64,000 nucleotides of DNA from Pyrinomonadaceae bacterium (GTDB lineage: Bacteria; Acidobacteriota; Blastocatellia; Pyrinomonadales; Pyrinomonadaceae). This document shows, in pieces, positions 27,349 to 35,954 of the stretch; within the stretch, counting starts at the first letter, position 1; every line of letters begins with the position of its first letter. The stretch covers positions 62,001-126,000 of the forward strand of contig JAJTWY010000003.1 in NCBI GenBank assembly GCA_021463165.1. Direction: 5' to 3'. A program made the position numbers and the translations under genes. The notes beneath the pieces were generated by a model. The model had not been told where the DNA came from, ran no database searches, and worked only from the letters and a program-made list of their open reading frames with translations.

Positions 27349-28068
27349 CTAGCGGACAAAACGAGTATTAGAGGAATTCGAAAATGGACGGGTGCCGCGG
27401 TTCGGGATCATCGTGACGCCGCGAGTACCGCGAAAAAGCGGTGTGAATACCCATCTGGAATGATTCTCTATCCCGTAATAAGAAATTATCGATTTGCTTT
27501 TGCTCTGACTGGCGACGCCAATGAAGGGAGTATTCTCCGTTACGATCTCAATGCTGTCGTCAATGTCCTCTTCATCATCTACCTCGCCTTCGATCTCGGT
27601 GTTAAGAGCGCTTACCACTACAACGCCGTATCGGTCGAGGATCGGGCTCGGGTTCGGCGGCAATTGTCCGCCATAGTATGCCTGGACCCGTTTTGCAAAG
27701 CCACCTAAGGACGTCACATCCGCTTTGATCAAACGCCATTTCCCATCTTCGCTCAAGGGGTCGATGGCGGCTGACGCTCGCAATATCTGCCGCTTTTTCG
27801 TGCCCTGCGGCAGCCCTTCGAGCAGATCATCCATCGAGGACGGCAGCCTCGAACCACGATAATATTCTATGTACTGACGAATCGCCTCGGCAACCTCCTC
27901 GCCGCGGCGGATGGATTCGAGCTCCTTCTCGCGGCGGATCTCCTGCTCGATCGACGGAGCGACCGCAAGAAGGGCGACCGCGAAAACCGTCATTGCCGCC
28001 ATGACAGCAAGCAGGGTCATTCCGTTCTCGTTGTTCGATCGCTTACGGGTTGTCATTATCATCAACAT
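27349..28068 (-). CDS. pseudopilin-like protein
   Basis: 239 residues. The N terminus has the type IV prepilin form: a short basic leader ending NENG, then MTLLAVMAAMTVFAVALL, a hydrophobic helix that would follow prepilin-peptidase cleavage after Gly. The Glu normally at mature position 5 is absent (position 5 is Ala), as in some minor pseudopilins that cap the fibre. An amphipathic helix follows (EQEIRREKELESIRRGEEVAEAIRQYIEYY), as in GspG-like proteins, then a globular domain with an acidic patch (GEVDDEEDIDDS). It overlaps the PilP-like gene by 26 bases and is the last gene of the pil-type operon. Confidence 0.75.
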   Translation of the reverse strand: MLMIMTTRKRSNNENGMTLLAVMAAMTVFAVALLAVAPSIEQEIRREKELESIRRGEEVAEAIRQYIEYYRGSRLPSSMDDLLEGLPQGTKKRQILRASAAIDPLSEDGKWRLIKADVTSLGGFAKRVQAYYGGQLPPNPSPILDRYGVVVVSALNTEIEGEVDDEEDIDDSIEIVTENTPFIGVASQSKSKSIISYYGIENHSRWVFTPLFRGTRGVTMIPNRGTRPFSNSSNTRFVR

Positions 28069-29092
28069 CGTCTTTCGATGTCGGTGGCCTCCCCTGATTC
28101 GGTCGCGGAGGCATCATCGGGCGGTTTGCGGGTTGGCCGGGATTGTATGGTACAAAGCCGCCCGGAGCCGTGCTGCCGGAACTGCTTGCGACGGTTGTCA
28201 TGGCAATGCGATGCCTGAAGCCGAGTGTCACATCCTCTACGACAACTTCGCTCGCCGAAATATCAACGATCCTAAACCTGCCGCCAACAACGTCGTTCAG
28301 CCGAGCGCCGAACGGTGTTTGCCTGCCCGTTTCCGTGAAATAGGCCGTGTCATTGTTGAATCGCTTACGAGCGATCATCCCGATGTATTGCAGACTCGAC
28401 GGCTTGGGCGGCGCCATTACATTCAGACTGAACGGGCCTGAATACAGACGCCCGTCCGGCGTTTGGATAATGACCTGTTTTGGACCTTCCCGGGCGATCA
28501 TCGCTTCCGGGACAGTCGTCGATAACGTCTGAGGGTTGACAAAGGTGGTTGGCATTTCCGCCTGATTAAAGTAGATACGGGCATCCGGAGTAAATTCCCC
28601 TCCCGTGACCTCCAGTTTGAAGGAACCCTTTGTTCCGGCGTATATCGTCGCAGGACGCAGCGCCGCGATCTGAAATGGCGGCGTTGGAACAGGTGTAGGC
28701 GTCGGTACGATCGGCGGAGGCGGAGGTGTAGGTGTTGGCGGTACCCAAGGCGTTGGCGGCGGAGGTTCGTAGAACGCGAAGATATTCCGCCCCGGATCCG
28801 GAGCTCCATAGCCATTTCCCGGACTGTAAACAATGGGAACTATTAGGTTTTCGACACTGTCCTCCGGGTTTGGTGTACGAAGCTGATTGCCAGGATTTGT
28901 GGCTGTTTGGGTTCTGGGTGTTGGCGTCGGTGAACCTTTGGTCGTAGCCGTTGTCGTCGATCCGCCAAAAAAACTGCGACCGAAGGCCATGTACAGTGCA
29001 ACAAGCGATACGACGCCGAGCACCGCGGCCGCGATGATCTTCTTTTTCTCCGCTGGACTTTTTCCTTGAAGGAATGCCATCTTCTGCTTCAA
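28043..29092 (-). CDS. PilP/GspC-like inner-membrane protein with IPT/TIG domain
   Basis: 349 residues. One membrane span (about 20-38) follows a basic N terminus. A long Thr/Pro linker (about 45-145, with runs of PTPTP and PPPP) would cross the periplasm. Residues about 145-235 look like an IPT/TIG beta-sandwich (ALRPATIYAGTKGSFKLEVTGGEF). The C-terminal 75 residues (YIGMIARKRFNNDTAYFTETG... DVVGGRFRIVDISASEVVVED) match the small beta domain shared by PilP and GspC, which contacts the outer-membrane secretin. It follows the PilO-like gene by 2 bases. The TIG insert is not part of classic PilP. Confidence 0.72.
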   Translation of the reverse strand: MKQKMAFLQGKSPAEKKKIIAAAVLGVVSLVALYMAFGRSFFGGSTTTATTKGSPTPTPRTQTATNPGNQLRTPNPEDSVENLIVPIVYSPGNGYGAPDPGRNIFAFYEPPPPTPWVPPTPTPPPPPIVPTPTPVPTPPFQIAALRPATIYAGTKGSFKLEVTGGEFTPDARIYFNQAEMPTTFVNPQTLSTTVPEAMIAREGPKQVIIQTPDGRLYSGPFSLNVMAPPKPSSLQYIGMIARKRFNNDTAYFTETGRQTPFGARLNDVVGGRFRIVDISASEVVVEDVTLGFRHRIAMTTVASSSGSTAPGGFVPYNPGQPANRPMMPPRPNQGRPPTSKDDVDDNDNP

Positions 29093-29094
29093 TA

Positions 29095-30003
29095 CTAACG
29101 CTGGGCCGTTGCCGGTGCGGTCGGCCTTCGAAAATAGGCGGCCAGTTCAATGTTCAGGCTCACCGTCTCACCATGCGTCTTGCCCTTGTCTTTCCTATCC
29201 GGTGTGTTCCCGGTCGCGGTGGCCGTCCCCGGTGTGTCCTGAATAGTCTTTGGATCAACCAACCCGGTCGGGTCCGCCGAAACCGCCGACACGGAGTTTT
29301 GGTTTCGCGGGCGGTCATTACCTCTGCGATTGTCACTTTCGGCCGGGGCGAGCTCGACCGAGCTAACTATCACGAATTCGCGCCCAGTCTCGATCTCACG
29401 AATAAACCGCCTGATATTCTGATACGAACCTTCGAGAGTCGTCGAAACATAAACGCCGGGATAGAGACTGCGATACTTGGACCGTCCCTTTTCGGCCTGG
29501 GTCTGCTCACCTGTGTTCACATCAATTGTCTCCAGGGGTGCATAATCCGGCCCAGTCGTATTAGTCAGTCCATATGCGTGTATCAAGCCGTTAAGCCGCT
29601 GATAGAGTGCAGCTTGACCGTTGGTCGGGATCGGGAGGAAACGACTTTCAAAATCATCGATACTGGCCACGATAGCGCCGACCTGGGTCTCCGTATTCGT
29701 GATCTCACCATATTTTGCCTTCGCGGCGATCAATTCTGATTCAAGCCGGTCGGCTTCAGCCCGGTTTCGGACCAGTTCCCGATTCGATGGAACGACCCAA
29801 AAGAAATATGCGAACGCAGCGATCAGAACCGCCAGACTCCCGACAGCAACGGCACCGATCTCCGGCGGCCCCCACATCCCGGAATAGACCTTCCTTGGAC
29901 GATTCGGAGGCAGGACACTCCATCCGGGCTGGATATGGGCCTCGTTCTCCGGCGTTTCAATTGCTTCGCCAAAATCGACTTTTCCTTGTTCCAGTTCGGC
30001 CAT
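29095..30003 (-). CDS. PilO-like type IV pilus assembly protein
   Basis: 302 residues. A cytoplasmic stretch of about 50 residues leads to one membrane helix (about 50-70, VAVGSLAVLIAAFAYFFWVV). A coiled coil follows (NRAEADRLESELIAAKAKYGEI), then a ferredoxin-like periplasmic domain with 'LPIPTNGQAALYQRLNGLIHAYGL' and 'STTLEGSYQNIRRFIREIET'; the 'G.Y..i..Fl..le' stretch is typical of PilO. The C-terminal 90 residues include an Asn/Arg/Thr-rich low-complexity segment not found in classic PilO. It lies immediately after the PilN-like gene (0 bases between). Confidence 0.78.
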   Translation of the reverse strand: MAELEQGKVDFGEAIETPENEAHIQPGWSVLPPNRPRKVYSGMWGPPEIGAVAVGSLAVLIAAFAYFFWVVPSNRELVRNRAEADRLESELIAAKAKYGEITNTETQVGAIVASIDDFESRFLPIPTNGQAALYQRLNGLIHAYGLTNTTGPDYAPLETIDVNTGEQTQAEKGRSKYRSLYPGVYVSTTLEGSYQNIRRFIREIETGREFVIVSSVELAPAESDNRRGNDRPRNQNSVSAVSADPTGLVDPKTIQDTPGTATATGNTPDRKDKGKTHGETVSLNIELAAYFRRPTAPATAQR

Positions 30004-30633
30004 TTATTGTGCGCTGCCTCCCTGAAAATTCTGTGCGACATCCGTTGCCGGTACGGCCGTGGAATATCCGTAGCCCGGAGTGTAGATCAAACGGAATGTG
30101 TATTCGGTGTAGGTGATCCGTTCGTTCTTCTGCAGATCCTGGCCGCGGAGCTCGGCCTGGAAAAGGCCCGAATTATTCATGTTCTCGATCATCACCATGA
30201 CCGCGGGATAATCGCGGCTAAGTACGCCCAGTTCTAGTTCTGCCTTAATGCGATCGCCGTCCTGGTAAATGTTCTCTACCGCGATGCGCGATGCGCTGAC
30301 CCCTCCGGGCAGTACGCGTTCGAGATCGGCAAAGAGCCTCGACCACCCAAATGCCTTATTTGCGACAAGCTTGTGTGAAGCTGAAAGCAATGCTCGCTGA
30401 TCCGGCGTCAGCTGCTGTTGTACCTTTTCGCCGTCACCTTTGAGCTTCTGTATCTCGGCCTCCCTTTCCCGGATGGCGGTCGTGAGCAGCTCATTCTTAC
30501 TCCTGTTCTCACTTAGCTTAGCGATGCCGTAAATGCCGCCAAGTGCGCTAACGACGAGGAGGAGCGCCGCGAGAAGGTACGGAGGGACCCGGTTCCGAAA
30601 TGGCTTCGTAGAAAGATTTAGCTTAGAGATCAC
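30004..30633 (-). CDS. PilN-like type IV pilus assembly protein
   Basis: 209 residues. It begins MISKLNLSTKPFRNR, the PilN 'INLL' type start, then one membrane span (about 17-39), a coiled coil (REREAEIQKLKGDGEKVQQQL) and a ferredoxin-like domain with 'WSRLFADLERVLPGGVSASRI'. In the type IV pilus, PilN and PilO form the inner-membrane alignment complex with PilM and PilP. No PilM gene precedes it; the upstream neighbour is a diguanylate cyclase read in the same direction, 110 bases away. The operon runs PilN, PilO, PilP-like, pseudopilin. Confidence 0.78.
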   Translation of the reverse strand: MISKLNLSTKPFRNRVPPYLLAALLLVVSALGGIYGIAKLSENRSKNELLTTAIREREAEIQKLKGDGEKVQQQLTPDQRALLSASHKLVANKAFGWSRLFADLERVLPGGVSASRIAVENIYQDGDRIKAELELGVLSRDYPAVMVMIENMNNSGLFQAELRGQDLQKNERITYTEYTFRLIYTPGYGYSTAVPATDVAQNFQGGSAQ

Positions 30634-30743
30634 CGCGAGTTACAACCAAAAACCAGCCAAAAGGCAAAAATCGAAAAATGAATTTTAGCATGAACGAATT
30701 CCAGAAGTCTTTCACGCGTCATTTTGCGATTTTGTTGCAAATT

Positions 30744-31676
30744 TTAGTCGCGGCGGGGCGGTAAATGGCGACTGAGCTCTTCCGGGGTCATATCCCGATA
30801 GGCTGCAACGCGGTTTCGGCCTCCGCGCTTTGCACGATAAAGAGCGGAATCGGCCATCTCGACCAGCTCGATAGGATCCGATGAATCCTCGGGGAATGAC
30901 GCAACGCCGATACTGACGGTAATATGGTGGGATTCGCGCATATTCCCCTGCCGAATGATACTGAAGCGGTAGTTCTCGATACTTGAGCGGATCCGTTCGG
31001 CCGCGATCAGTCCCTGCGGCAGGTCGGCATCGAGCAGGAACGCCGCAAACTCGTCGCCCCCGAAACGCGCGGCAGCATCGCCGCTTCTCAGGTTCGTCAT
31101 TATCGAAAACCCGATCTCTTCGATGGTCTTGCTGCCGGTCAGATGTCCAAAGTTATCGTTTACGCTCTTAAAATTGTCACCATCCATCATGATCACGCAA
31201 AACGGGCGATTCTCGGCCGTAGCCCGTCCGGCTTCACGTCGAAGTTCCGAGAAGAATGATCGGCTCGATAGAAGGCCTGTCAGGTCGTCATGCGATATCA
31301 GCCTGTGGATCTGACGCTGATATTCTCTATCGATCTCGTCCAGGAGGTCGAATCGTAAGATCGTCTCGCCTATGGTTATCTTGTCGCCATTCTGCAGTGT
31401 TTCGCGTCGAATGCGCCGGCCGTTAAGAAATGTGCCGTTTCGGGAATCGAGATCCGAAAGTACGTATTCAGTAGCGCTTCTCGTCTCGCCCATGACCGTG
31501 GTGACCTTAGCATGCTGTCGCGATACCTGCGTATCATTCACGCGGACGTCGGCCTCGAGTGCGCGGCCAAGGATCACATCTTGCCGTTCAAGCGGGATCG
31601 GTACAGCGATCAGCTCGCCGCTCAGGAATACCAGTGCGGGTTTTAGGTCGCGGCGCAGGATCTCGGAATCGTTCAT
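30744..31676 (-). CDS. FHA-GGDEF diguanylate cyclase
   Basis: 310 residues from the ATG at 31674-31676; an upstream extension to 31760 is rejected as it adds a stretch unlike the family. Residues about 15-105 are an FHA domain (VILGRALEADVRVND, SRQHAKV, SDLDSRNGTFLNGRRI), which binds phosphothreonine. The GGDEF domain fills the C-terminal 170 residues, with the active-site RFGGDEFAAFL and DGDNFKSVNDNFGHL. An inhibitory RxxD site (RSGD) lies exactly five residues before GGDEF, so product inhibition by c-di-GMP is expected. It should make c-di-GMP in response to a Thr-kinase signal. Neighbours are pilus and fibre genes. Confidence 0.92.
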   Translation of the reverse strand: MNDSEILRRDLKPALVFLSGELIAVPIPLERQDVILGRALEADVRVNDTQVSRQHAKVTTVMGETRSATEYVLSDLDSRNGTFLNGRRIRRETLQNGDKITIGETILRFDLLDEIDREYQRQIHRLISHDDLTGLLSSRSFFSELRREAGRATAENRPFCVIMMDGDNFKSVNDNFGHLTGSKTIEEIGFSIMTNLRSGDAAARFGGDEFAAFLLDADLPQGLIAAERIRSSIENYRFSIIRQGNMRESHHITVSIGVASFPEDSSDPIELVEMADSALYRAKRGGRNRVAAYRDMTPEELSRHLPPRRD

Positions 31677-31848
31677 ACAAAGGCCAGGTGGGAAAAGGAC
31701 GGCAACCTTTAGAATAACTGATTGACAGTTGTGATTTCCATACTTTTCTTCGGCCTGCACTGGTTATTGAATATGCCGGCAGTTATTGCTCCATTGGTGT
31801 CTCTGACGACGGGAAAATATCATCAATCGTCAATCTCCGGGATCCCGA

Positions 31849-34359
31849 TCAGTTGTGGCGAGCGGGGAAGTGTACTATCTCAGGCGGAGCTGAGATGACA
31901 GGCAGAAGGACGTCGGGCGTCTCGCGCCCGGCAAATGCCTGGACGCCGAGGGGCCTTTTCCCGGCTACCGTCCGTTCCGGCAAGGTCTTTTCATCAATTA
32001 GGAAGACGTGCTCACCTGGCGTAAGATCACCGATTACGAAAACTCCGTCTTCGTCGGTTAGAGTATCCCGGCCGGAGGCCGTCGTCACGCGAACATCGGA
32101 AAGCGGCCTTTCACCGTTATCGAAAACACCGTTTTCATTGGTATCGAGCCATACGCGGCCCGAAATCCGACCCGTTCGAACCAGTCGAAAGTTGTGAACA
32201 GATTCATTGCCTGCTCGGAGGCTGGTGCTATTCGCCGCCTGATCGAGCAGAGTTAGATCAGCCCTCACCGACAACAGGTCAAGATAAACCTTGTGTTCAC
32301 CCGCGGAGATAGAATCAAAAGAATATGATCCGTCGGCCATGGTCTCGACGTAACGGTTGCCATCGATCCGAACTTTGGCATTGGGCTGTGGCTTGTCCAC
32401 GCTCTCGTCGAACTGCCCGTTCAGGTTGATATCCTGATAAACACGACCTGAGATCTTGCCATACGAGTTCATTTCATTGACTGGCGAGCCAAGAAAAGCC
32501 AGTGATTCTCGCTTTCTCCGCAACGACCCACGAATGCTTATCATCAAAGCCGCTCCCTGACGAGTGTTGTAGTAGTTCAACAGGAGCGACATCTGGCGGG
32601 GTAGATCCATTCCCGCAGAGAGACGTTGATGGGCAGCGAATCCCGACGACGGGGAATGGCTGTAACCCAGGCCAGCCGTCAAATTGAGCCGTTTCCGGAA
32701 CAAACTTGATCCGCGCCACTCGATGTAGCCATTGGTTGACCTGCGGCTTCCAATCCCCTGACCCACGTCGATCGCGTTGGTGTCGTTGATCGCGATGCCG
32801 GCGCCAATATTGGCTCCAAAAGTGGCGGCACCGAGGTTCTTGATGCGCGTTGCGTTGAGATAGATCCGCAGGCGCGAAAAGTCCTTGGCCGCGTTCAGCG
32901 TCGTAAATTCGGATCTCCTGATCAGACTAGTTCTCCCTTGTGTGTGAGATACGAACAGCCGGGGAGCGGCAATGCCCGGGGTCAAAGCAATCGCCGCAGT
33001 CACGAAATCATTGTTCTGGGAACTGCCGGGGCGACGAGAGGTGCTTGCGTTTACCGACGTGGTAAGCCAACTCACTGGTGTCCAGGTTACGGCGGTTGCC
33101 TTGAGATCGAGCGGTTCCCGAACACCCACCTGCGGACTAAAATGCTTCCGGCCGATCGCAGTATATCTGCCTTGAACCGAAAGGTCATCGCGAATCTGGT
33201 ATGTCGCCGACAGGTCTATCGCCCCGGAACCTGCAGAGGTCTGCTGCCCTTCGTCCAGATTGCGAAATGCCCCAAAAGCGAGGTCGCCGTCAAGTCGGAG
33301 CCTTTCGCCACCATATCGAACAGCGCCGGTCGCAACGGTTCCGTTTCGGGCGGGTGACCTGAAGTCCATCCCACCGGTCGTGAATGACAACGAGCGATTG
33401 ACGATCTTTTCAGCGGTGGCGCCAAATACGGTCGTATCGTATCTGGGCAATCGACTGCTGTAAAAGTATTCATTTCCATGCACGGGAAGGATGCCCGAGA
33501 ATGTTCGGCCTGCAAAGGCGGTCACCAAGAGATCCTTAAGCGGAATACTGGCGGAAACTCCCCTGACGGTCGACGCGAGGAAGGACAGGTTTCTGCCGGA
33601 GCCGAGATCGCCCGCTGAAAACTGCTGCCCATTGGGCCGTTCGATGTGAAGCGACGAGTTTTGTAACACAGGTCGTCTATCATAATGATTCCCATTTGCG
33701 GTAAAGGTGAATCGGCCGTCGGAGATTCGGCCTGCACCTCGCAGAACCAGGCCTTGAGCCACAGTTGATGAGTACCGATTGAGATCATATTCAAAGTCGA
33801 GTGTCTGAAGATCCACCGCCGATCGTGCGAGTTTCGTCTGCGGATCGAGAAGCATGGCACCCTGTCCGCGATAAATAAGAACTGCCTTTCTCGCAGAGTC
33901 ATAGGTTATTGACGCATCAAAAAGCGCTGCGGCGATCTCCAGGGGCAGGAAGAGGTCCTCGTTGTTTGGGGGGATGTTCAACGGACCCGTGTTTGATATG
34001 GTTAACACGGTCGAGCCATTCTCGCGAACCCAACCGATCGCCGCATCAAATTCCGCAAGAATGCCGCTCTGACGCCGAACCGATACCTTTCGGGAAGCTG
34101 GATCTATGGTGACTTCATCGCCGAGTGCACGCGCGATCGCGGAGACGGGCACCTGAATCTGTCCATTATGGCGACGGGTTCCGCTATTTGGCCCGGTCAA
34201 TGTTCTTCCATTTACTATGATGACGGCGCCCTGGCTCTGAGCTAAGGTTGTCGGATCCTCGCCTGAAGTTGAAGCGAAACCGGTCGATGCCTCGACGACT
34301 GAAAGACTAAACAACAGAAGGGCGAGAATCAGGCTTTTTAATGTCGCGTGAACGTGCAT
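31849..34359 (-). CDS. usher-like outer-membrane barrel protein with SdrD-B-like tail
   Basis: 836 residues with a signal peptide. Residues about 45-170 hold two copper-amine-oxidase-N-like (stalk) repeats (VIIVNGRTL... VPVSAIARALGDEVTI; DLFLPLEIAAALFDASITYD). About 175-630 is a run of alternating strands with many aromatic strand ends, the size of a large outer-membrane barrel. Within it, 'FSAGDLGSGRNLSFLASTVRGVSAS' (abbreviated here) recalls the GD...F.FRG stretch near the start of PapC-type ushers. The tail has two SdrD-B-like domains (634-710, about 731-810), each with a Ca-loop-like DxNxNGxFD. It follows the chaperone gene in an operon with three DUF4402 subunits. The usher role is inferred from order and barrel. 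Confidence 0.6.
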   Translation of the reverse strand: MHVHATLKSLILALLLFSLSVVEASTGFASTSGEDPTTLAQSQGAVIIVNGRTLTGPNSGTRRHNGQIQVPVSAIARALGDEVTIDPASRKVSVRRQSGILAEFDAAIGWVRENGSTVLTISNTGPLNIPPNNEDLFLPLEIAAALFDASITYDSARKAVLIYRGQGAMLLDPQTKLARSAVDLQTLDFEYDLNRYSSTVAQGLVLRGAGRISDGRFTFTANGNHYDRRPVLQNSSLHIERPNGQQFSAGDLGSGRNLSFLASTVRGVSASIPLKDLLVTAFAGRTFSGILPVHGNEYFYSSRLPRYDTTVFGATAEKIVNRSLSFTTGGMDFRSPARNGTVATGAVRYGGERLRLDGDLAFGAFRNLDEGQQTSAGSGAIDLSATYQIRDDLSVQGRYTAIGRKHFSPQVGVREPLDLKATAVTWTPVSWLTTSVNASTSRRPGSSQNNDFVTAAIALTPGIAAPRLFVSHTQGRTSLIRRSEFTTLNAAKDFSRLRIYLNATRIKNLGAATFGANIGAGIAINDTNAIDVGQGIGSRRSTNGYIEWRGSSLFRKRLNLTAGLGYSHSPSSGFAAHQRLSAGMDLPRQMSLLLNYYNTRQGAALMISIRGSLRRKRESLAFLGSPVNEMNSYGKISGRVYQDINLNGQFDESVDKPQPNAKVRIDGNRYVETMADGSYSFDSISAGEHKVYLDLLSVRADLTLLDQAANSTSLRAGNESVHNFRLVRTGRISGRVWLDTNENGVFDNGERPLSDVRVTTASGRDTLTDEDGVFVIGDLTPGEHVFLIDEKTLPERTVAGKRPLGVQAFAGRETPDVLLPVISAPPEIVHFPARHN

Positions 34360-34408
34360 TAGGGACTATTGGCGCTCTGAGATATGAAAAAGAACGTAGT
34401 CAGATTCA

Positions 34409-35290
34409 CTACGGTTTCTTTGTCGCCTTACCGTCGGAAGCAATCTGAATAGGTGGTTTTACCAGCAGTTGGGTCTGCCCTTCGGTCAATTTATTGCCGT
34501 CACGGAAATCGACACGATATTTGACGGTGTACCTGCCGGGAGCCAATGCTGTCGCGATCGAGATAGGTTGAGCGACCGCGGCACCACCCAGAACTGGAAG
34601 TACCTCGTTTTCGGGAACTCCCGCCACAACCTTTCCCGTGTCGTCCACGATCTTTAACTCAGCGACCGGACGGAGCACGCTGTTGCCTTCGTTTTTAAGA
34701 GTTGGCGTGACTACAACTCCATCGCCCGTGGATTCCGCATACAGATTCTCGACAATTCCCTTCCGGGTCAGGCCGGGAACTTTGATGTAAAAAACGCTCG
34801 CCAATCTGTATCGCACGATCATCTGGCGTGAGTTTGTCTCGAACTTTAGATGGTCCGGACGCTGCTCAATGATAAGCGCGGCCAAATGGTCACCGGGAGT
34901 CGCGTTCTCCGGCACTGAGACCGTCACACGGATCGGGTGGACAGTGCCGGGCATGACCGAAGTTTCACCGGGTGTAAATATAAGCCACGGCGACGCGGAA
35001 TTCGGCTGTGAATTGGCTTTGGAATACTCGATCCGGCCATCGCGGGTCATCGTCCAGTCGTTGAGCGAAGCGACAATGCGCACAGGCTGGTTCGAGACGC
35101 TACCGGTCCGAAAGTCCAGGTTAACGACCACTGTGGTTTCCATGCCCGGTTTTAGTTCGAGTTCGAACCGTGCCGGAGCGAGAGCCATGCTGCCGCCGGG
35201 CGAAACGGGTTCGAACGGAAGGAAGTTCTGTCCTGAAATGACAATTCCCGAGATCAGAATGCAAAAAACTGTAAGGAAAAGATCTCTCAT
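34409..35290 (-). CDS. periplasmic chaperone-like two-Ig-domain protein
   Basis: 293 residues with a signal peptide. The first domain starts 'MALAPARFELELKPGMETTVVVNL', the PapD-like N-terminal beta-sandwich start ('i.p.r.el.pG....v.v.N'), and continues through 'WLIFTPGETSVMPGTVHPIRVTVSVPENATPGDH'. The second domain runs from about residue 180 (VVVTPTLKNEGNSVLRPVAELKI...). In chaperone-usher systems such a protein holds subunits by donor-strand complementation. The classic PapD Arg/Lys pair cannot be assigned with certainty. It starts one base after the stop of the third subunit gene, so translation is likely coupled. Confidence 0.65.
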   Translation of the reverse strand: MRDLFLTVFCILISGIVISGQNFLPFEPVSPGGSMALAPARFELELKPGMETTVVVNLDFRTGSVSNQPVRIVASLNDWTMTRDGRIEYSKANSQPNSASPWLIFTPGETSVMPGTVHPIRVTVSVPENATPGDHLAALIIEQRPDHLKFETNSRQMIVRYRLASVFYIKVPGLTRKGIVENLYAESTGDGVVVTPTLKNEGNSVLRPVAELKIVDDTGKVVAGVPENEVLPVLGGAAVAQPISIATALAPGRYTVKYRVDFRDGNKLTEGQTQLLVKPPIQIASDGKATKKP

Positions 35291-35291
35291 A

Positions 35292-35945
35292 TTAACAAGG
35301 TACCGAGGGACCCGCGGCGATCGAGAAAGTAACGGTTGCCGTGGAGGTCCCGGTGGCGTAAAACTGAGGCGTGATCACGAATATTGCGTCGAAGATGTGA
35401 GCGTTTGACGATAATCTGCCCGCAGTAAGCCAGGAGAGCGTAGGACCGGTCAGGATGGTGGTCGAAGTGCCAACGTCGCCCAGATCACCCGGATATACGA
35501 CCCGTCCAGCCCCGTTATACGTAATGCTCGTCGCCGGGTCCGTGGTAAATGGACTGTAAAAAATATGGTTGCTGTTTGTGCAGTTGCGCGACAGAAGTCC
35601 GGTCCGGCGAAGGTTATTTGCGCCGAAACCAATATCCGAGCGCTGGATCGCCTGAACATTGGCATTGGTACCGCCAGTGACGGTAGCGGTTACGCGATAG
35701 GCGGCCAGGCTGCGTATTGCGATCGGAACGACCACTCTGACGATGCTGTTCGTATTCGATGGCGAAACCTCACCGAAATTGATCGTCACGTTAAGATCTG
35801 TTGTTCTGCTTGAACTGCCCGAGACAGACCCGCCCGATGCCCCTGTGATCGTCGGAGTTCCGCCGCTCGAGATGTCGAAAGTCTGTGCCGTGACGATCCC
35901 GACAAATGCAAGCCAGACGATGCTAAATATCGCAATACGTTGCAT
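35292..35945 (-). CDS. DUF4402-type fibre subunit, divergent (possible tip)
   Basis: 217 residues with a signal peptide (ends GIVTAQ). The sequence keeps the DUF4402 skeleton of its two upstream neighbours: 'VTINFGEVSPSNTNSIVRVVVPIAIRSLAAYRVTATV', 'RSDIGFGANNLRR' and 'FVITPQFYATGTSTATVTFSI'. It differs by two Cys (SRNC and the C-terminal PSVPC) and a longer central loop. In a chaperone-usher reading it would be a minor or tip subunit. The ATG at 35943-35945 lies 9 bases after the preceding gene's stop. Function is inferred from homology within the operon. Confidence 0.68.
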   Translation of the reverse strand: MQRIAIFSIVWLAFVGIVTAQTFDISSGGTPTITGASGGSVSGSSSRTTDLNVTINFGEVSPSNTNSIVRVVVPIAIRSLAAYRVTATVTGGTNANVQAIQRSDIGFGANNLRRTGLLSRNCTNSNHIFYSPFTTDPATSITYNGAGRVVYPGDLGDVGTSTTILTGPTLSWLTAGRLSSNAHIFDAIFVITPQFYATGTSTATVTFSIAAGPSVPC

Positions 35946-35954
35946 TTTGGGGTC

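Noticed and set aside
28690..28790. Short tandem repeats
   Set aside because: They encode the Pro/Thr linker of the PilP-like protein; the same holds for 43040-43160 in the M4 peptidase. They are not CRISPR or mobile repeats.
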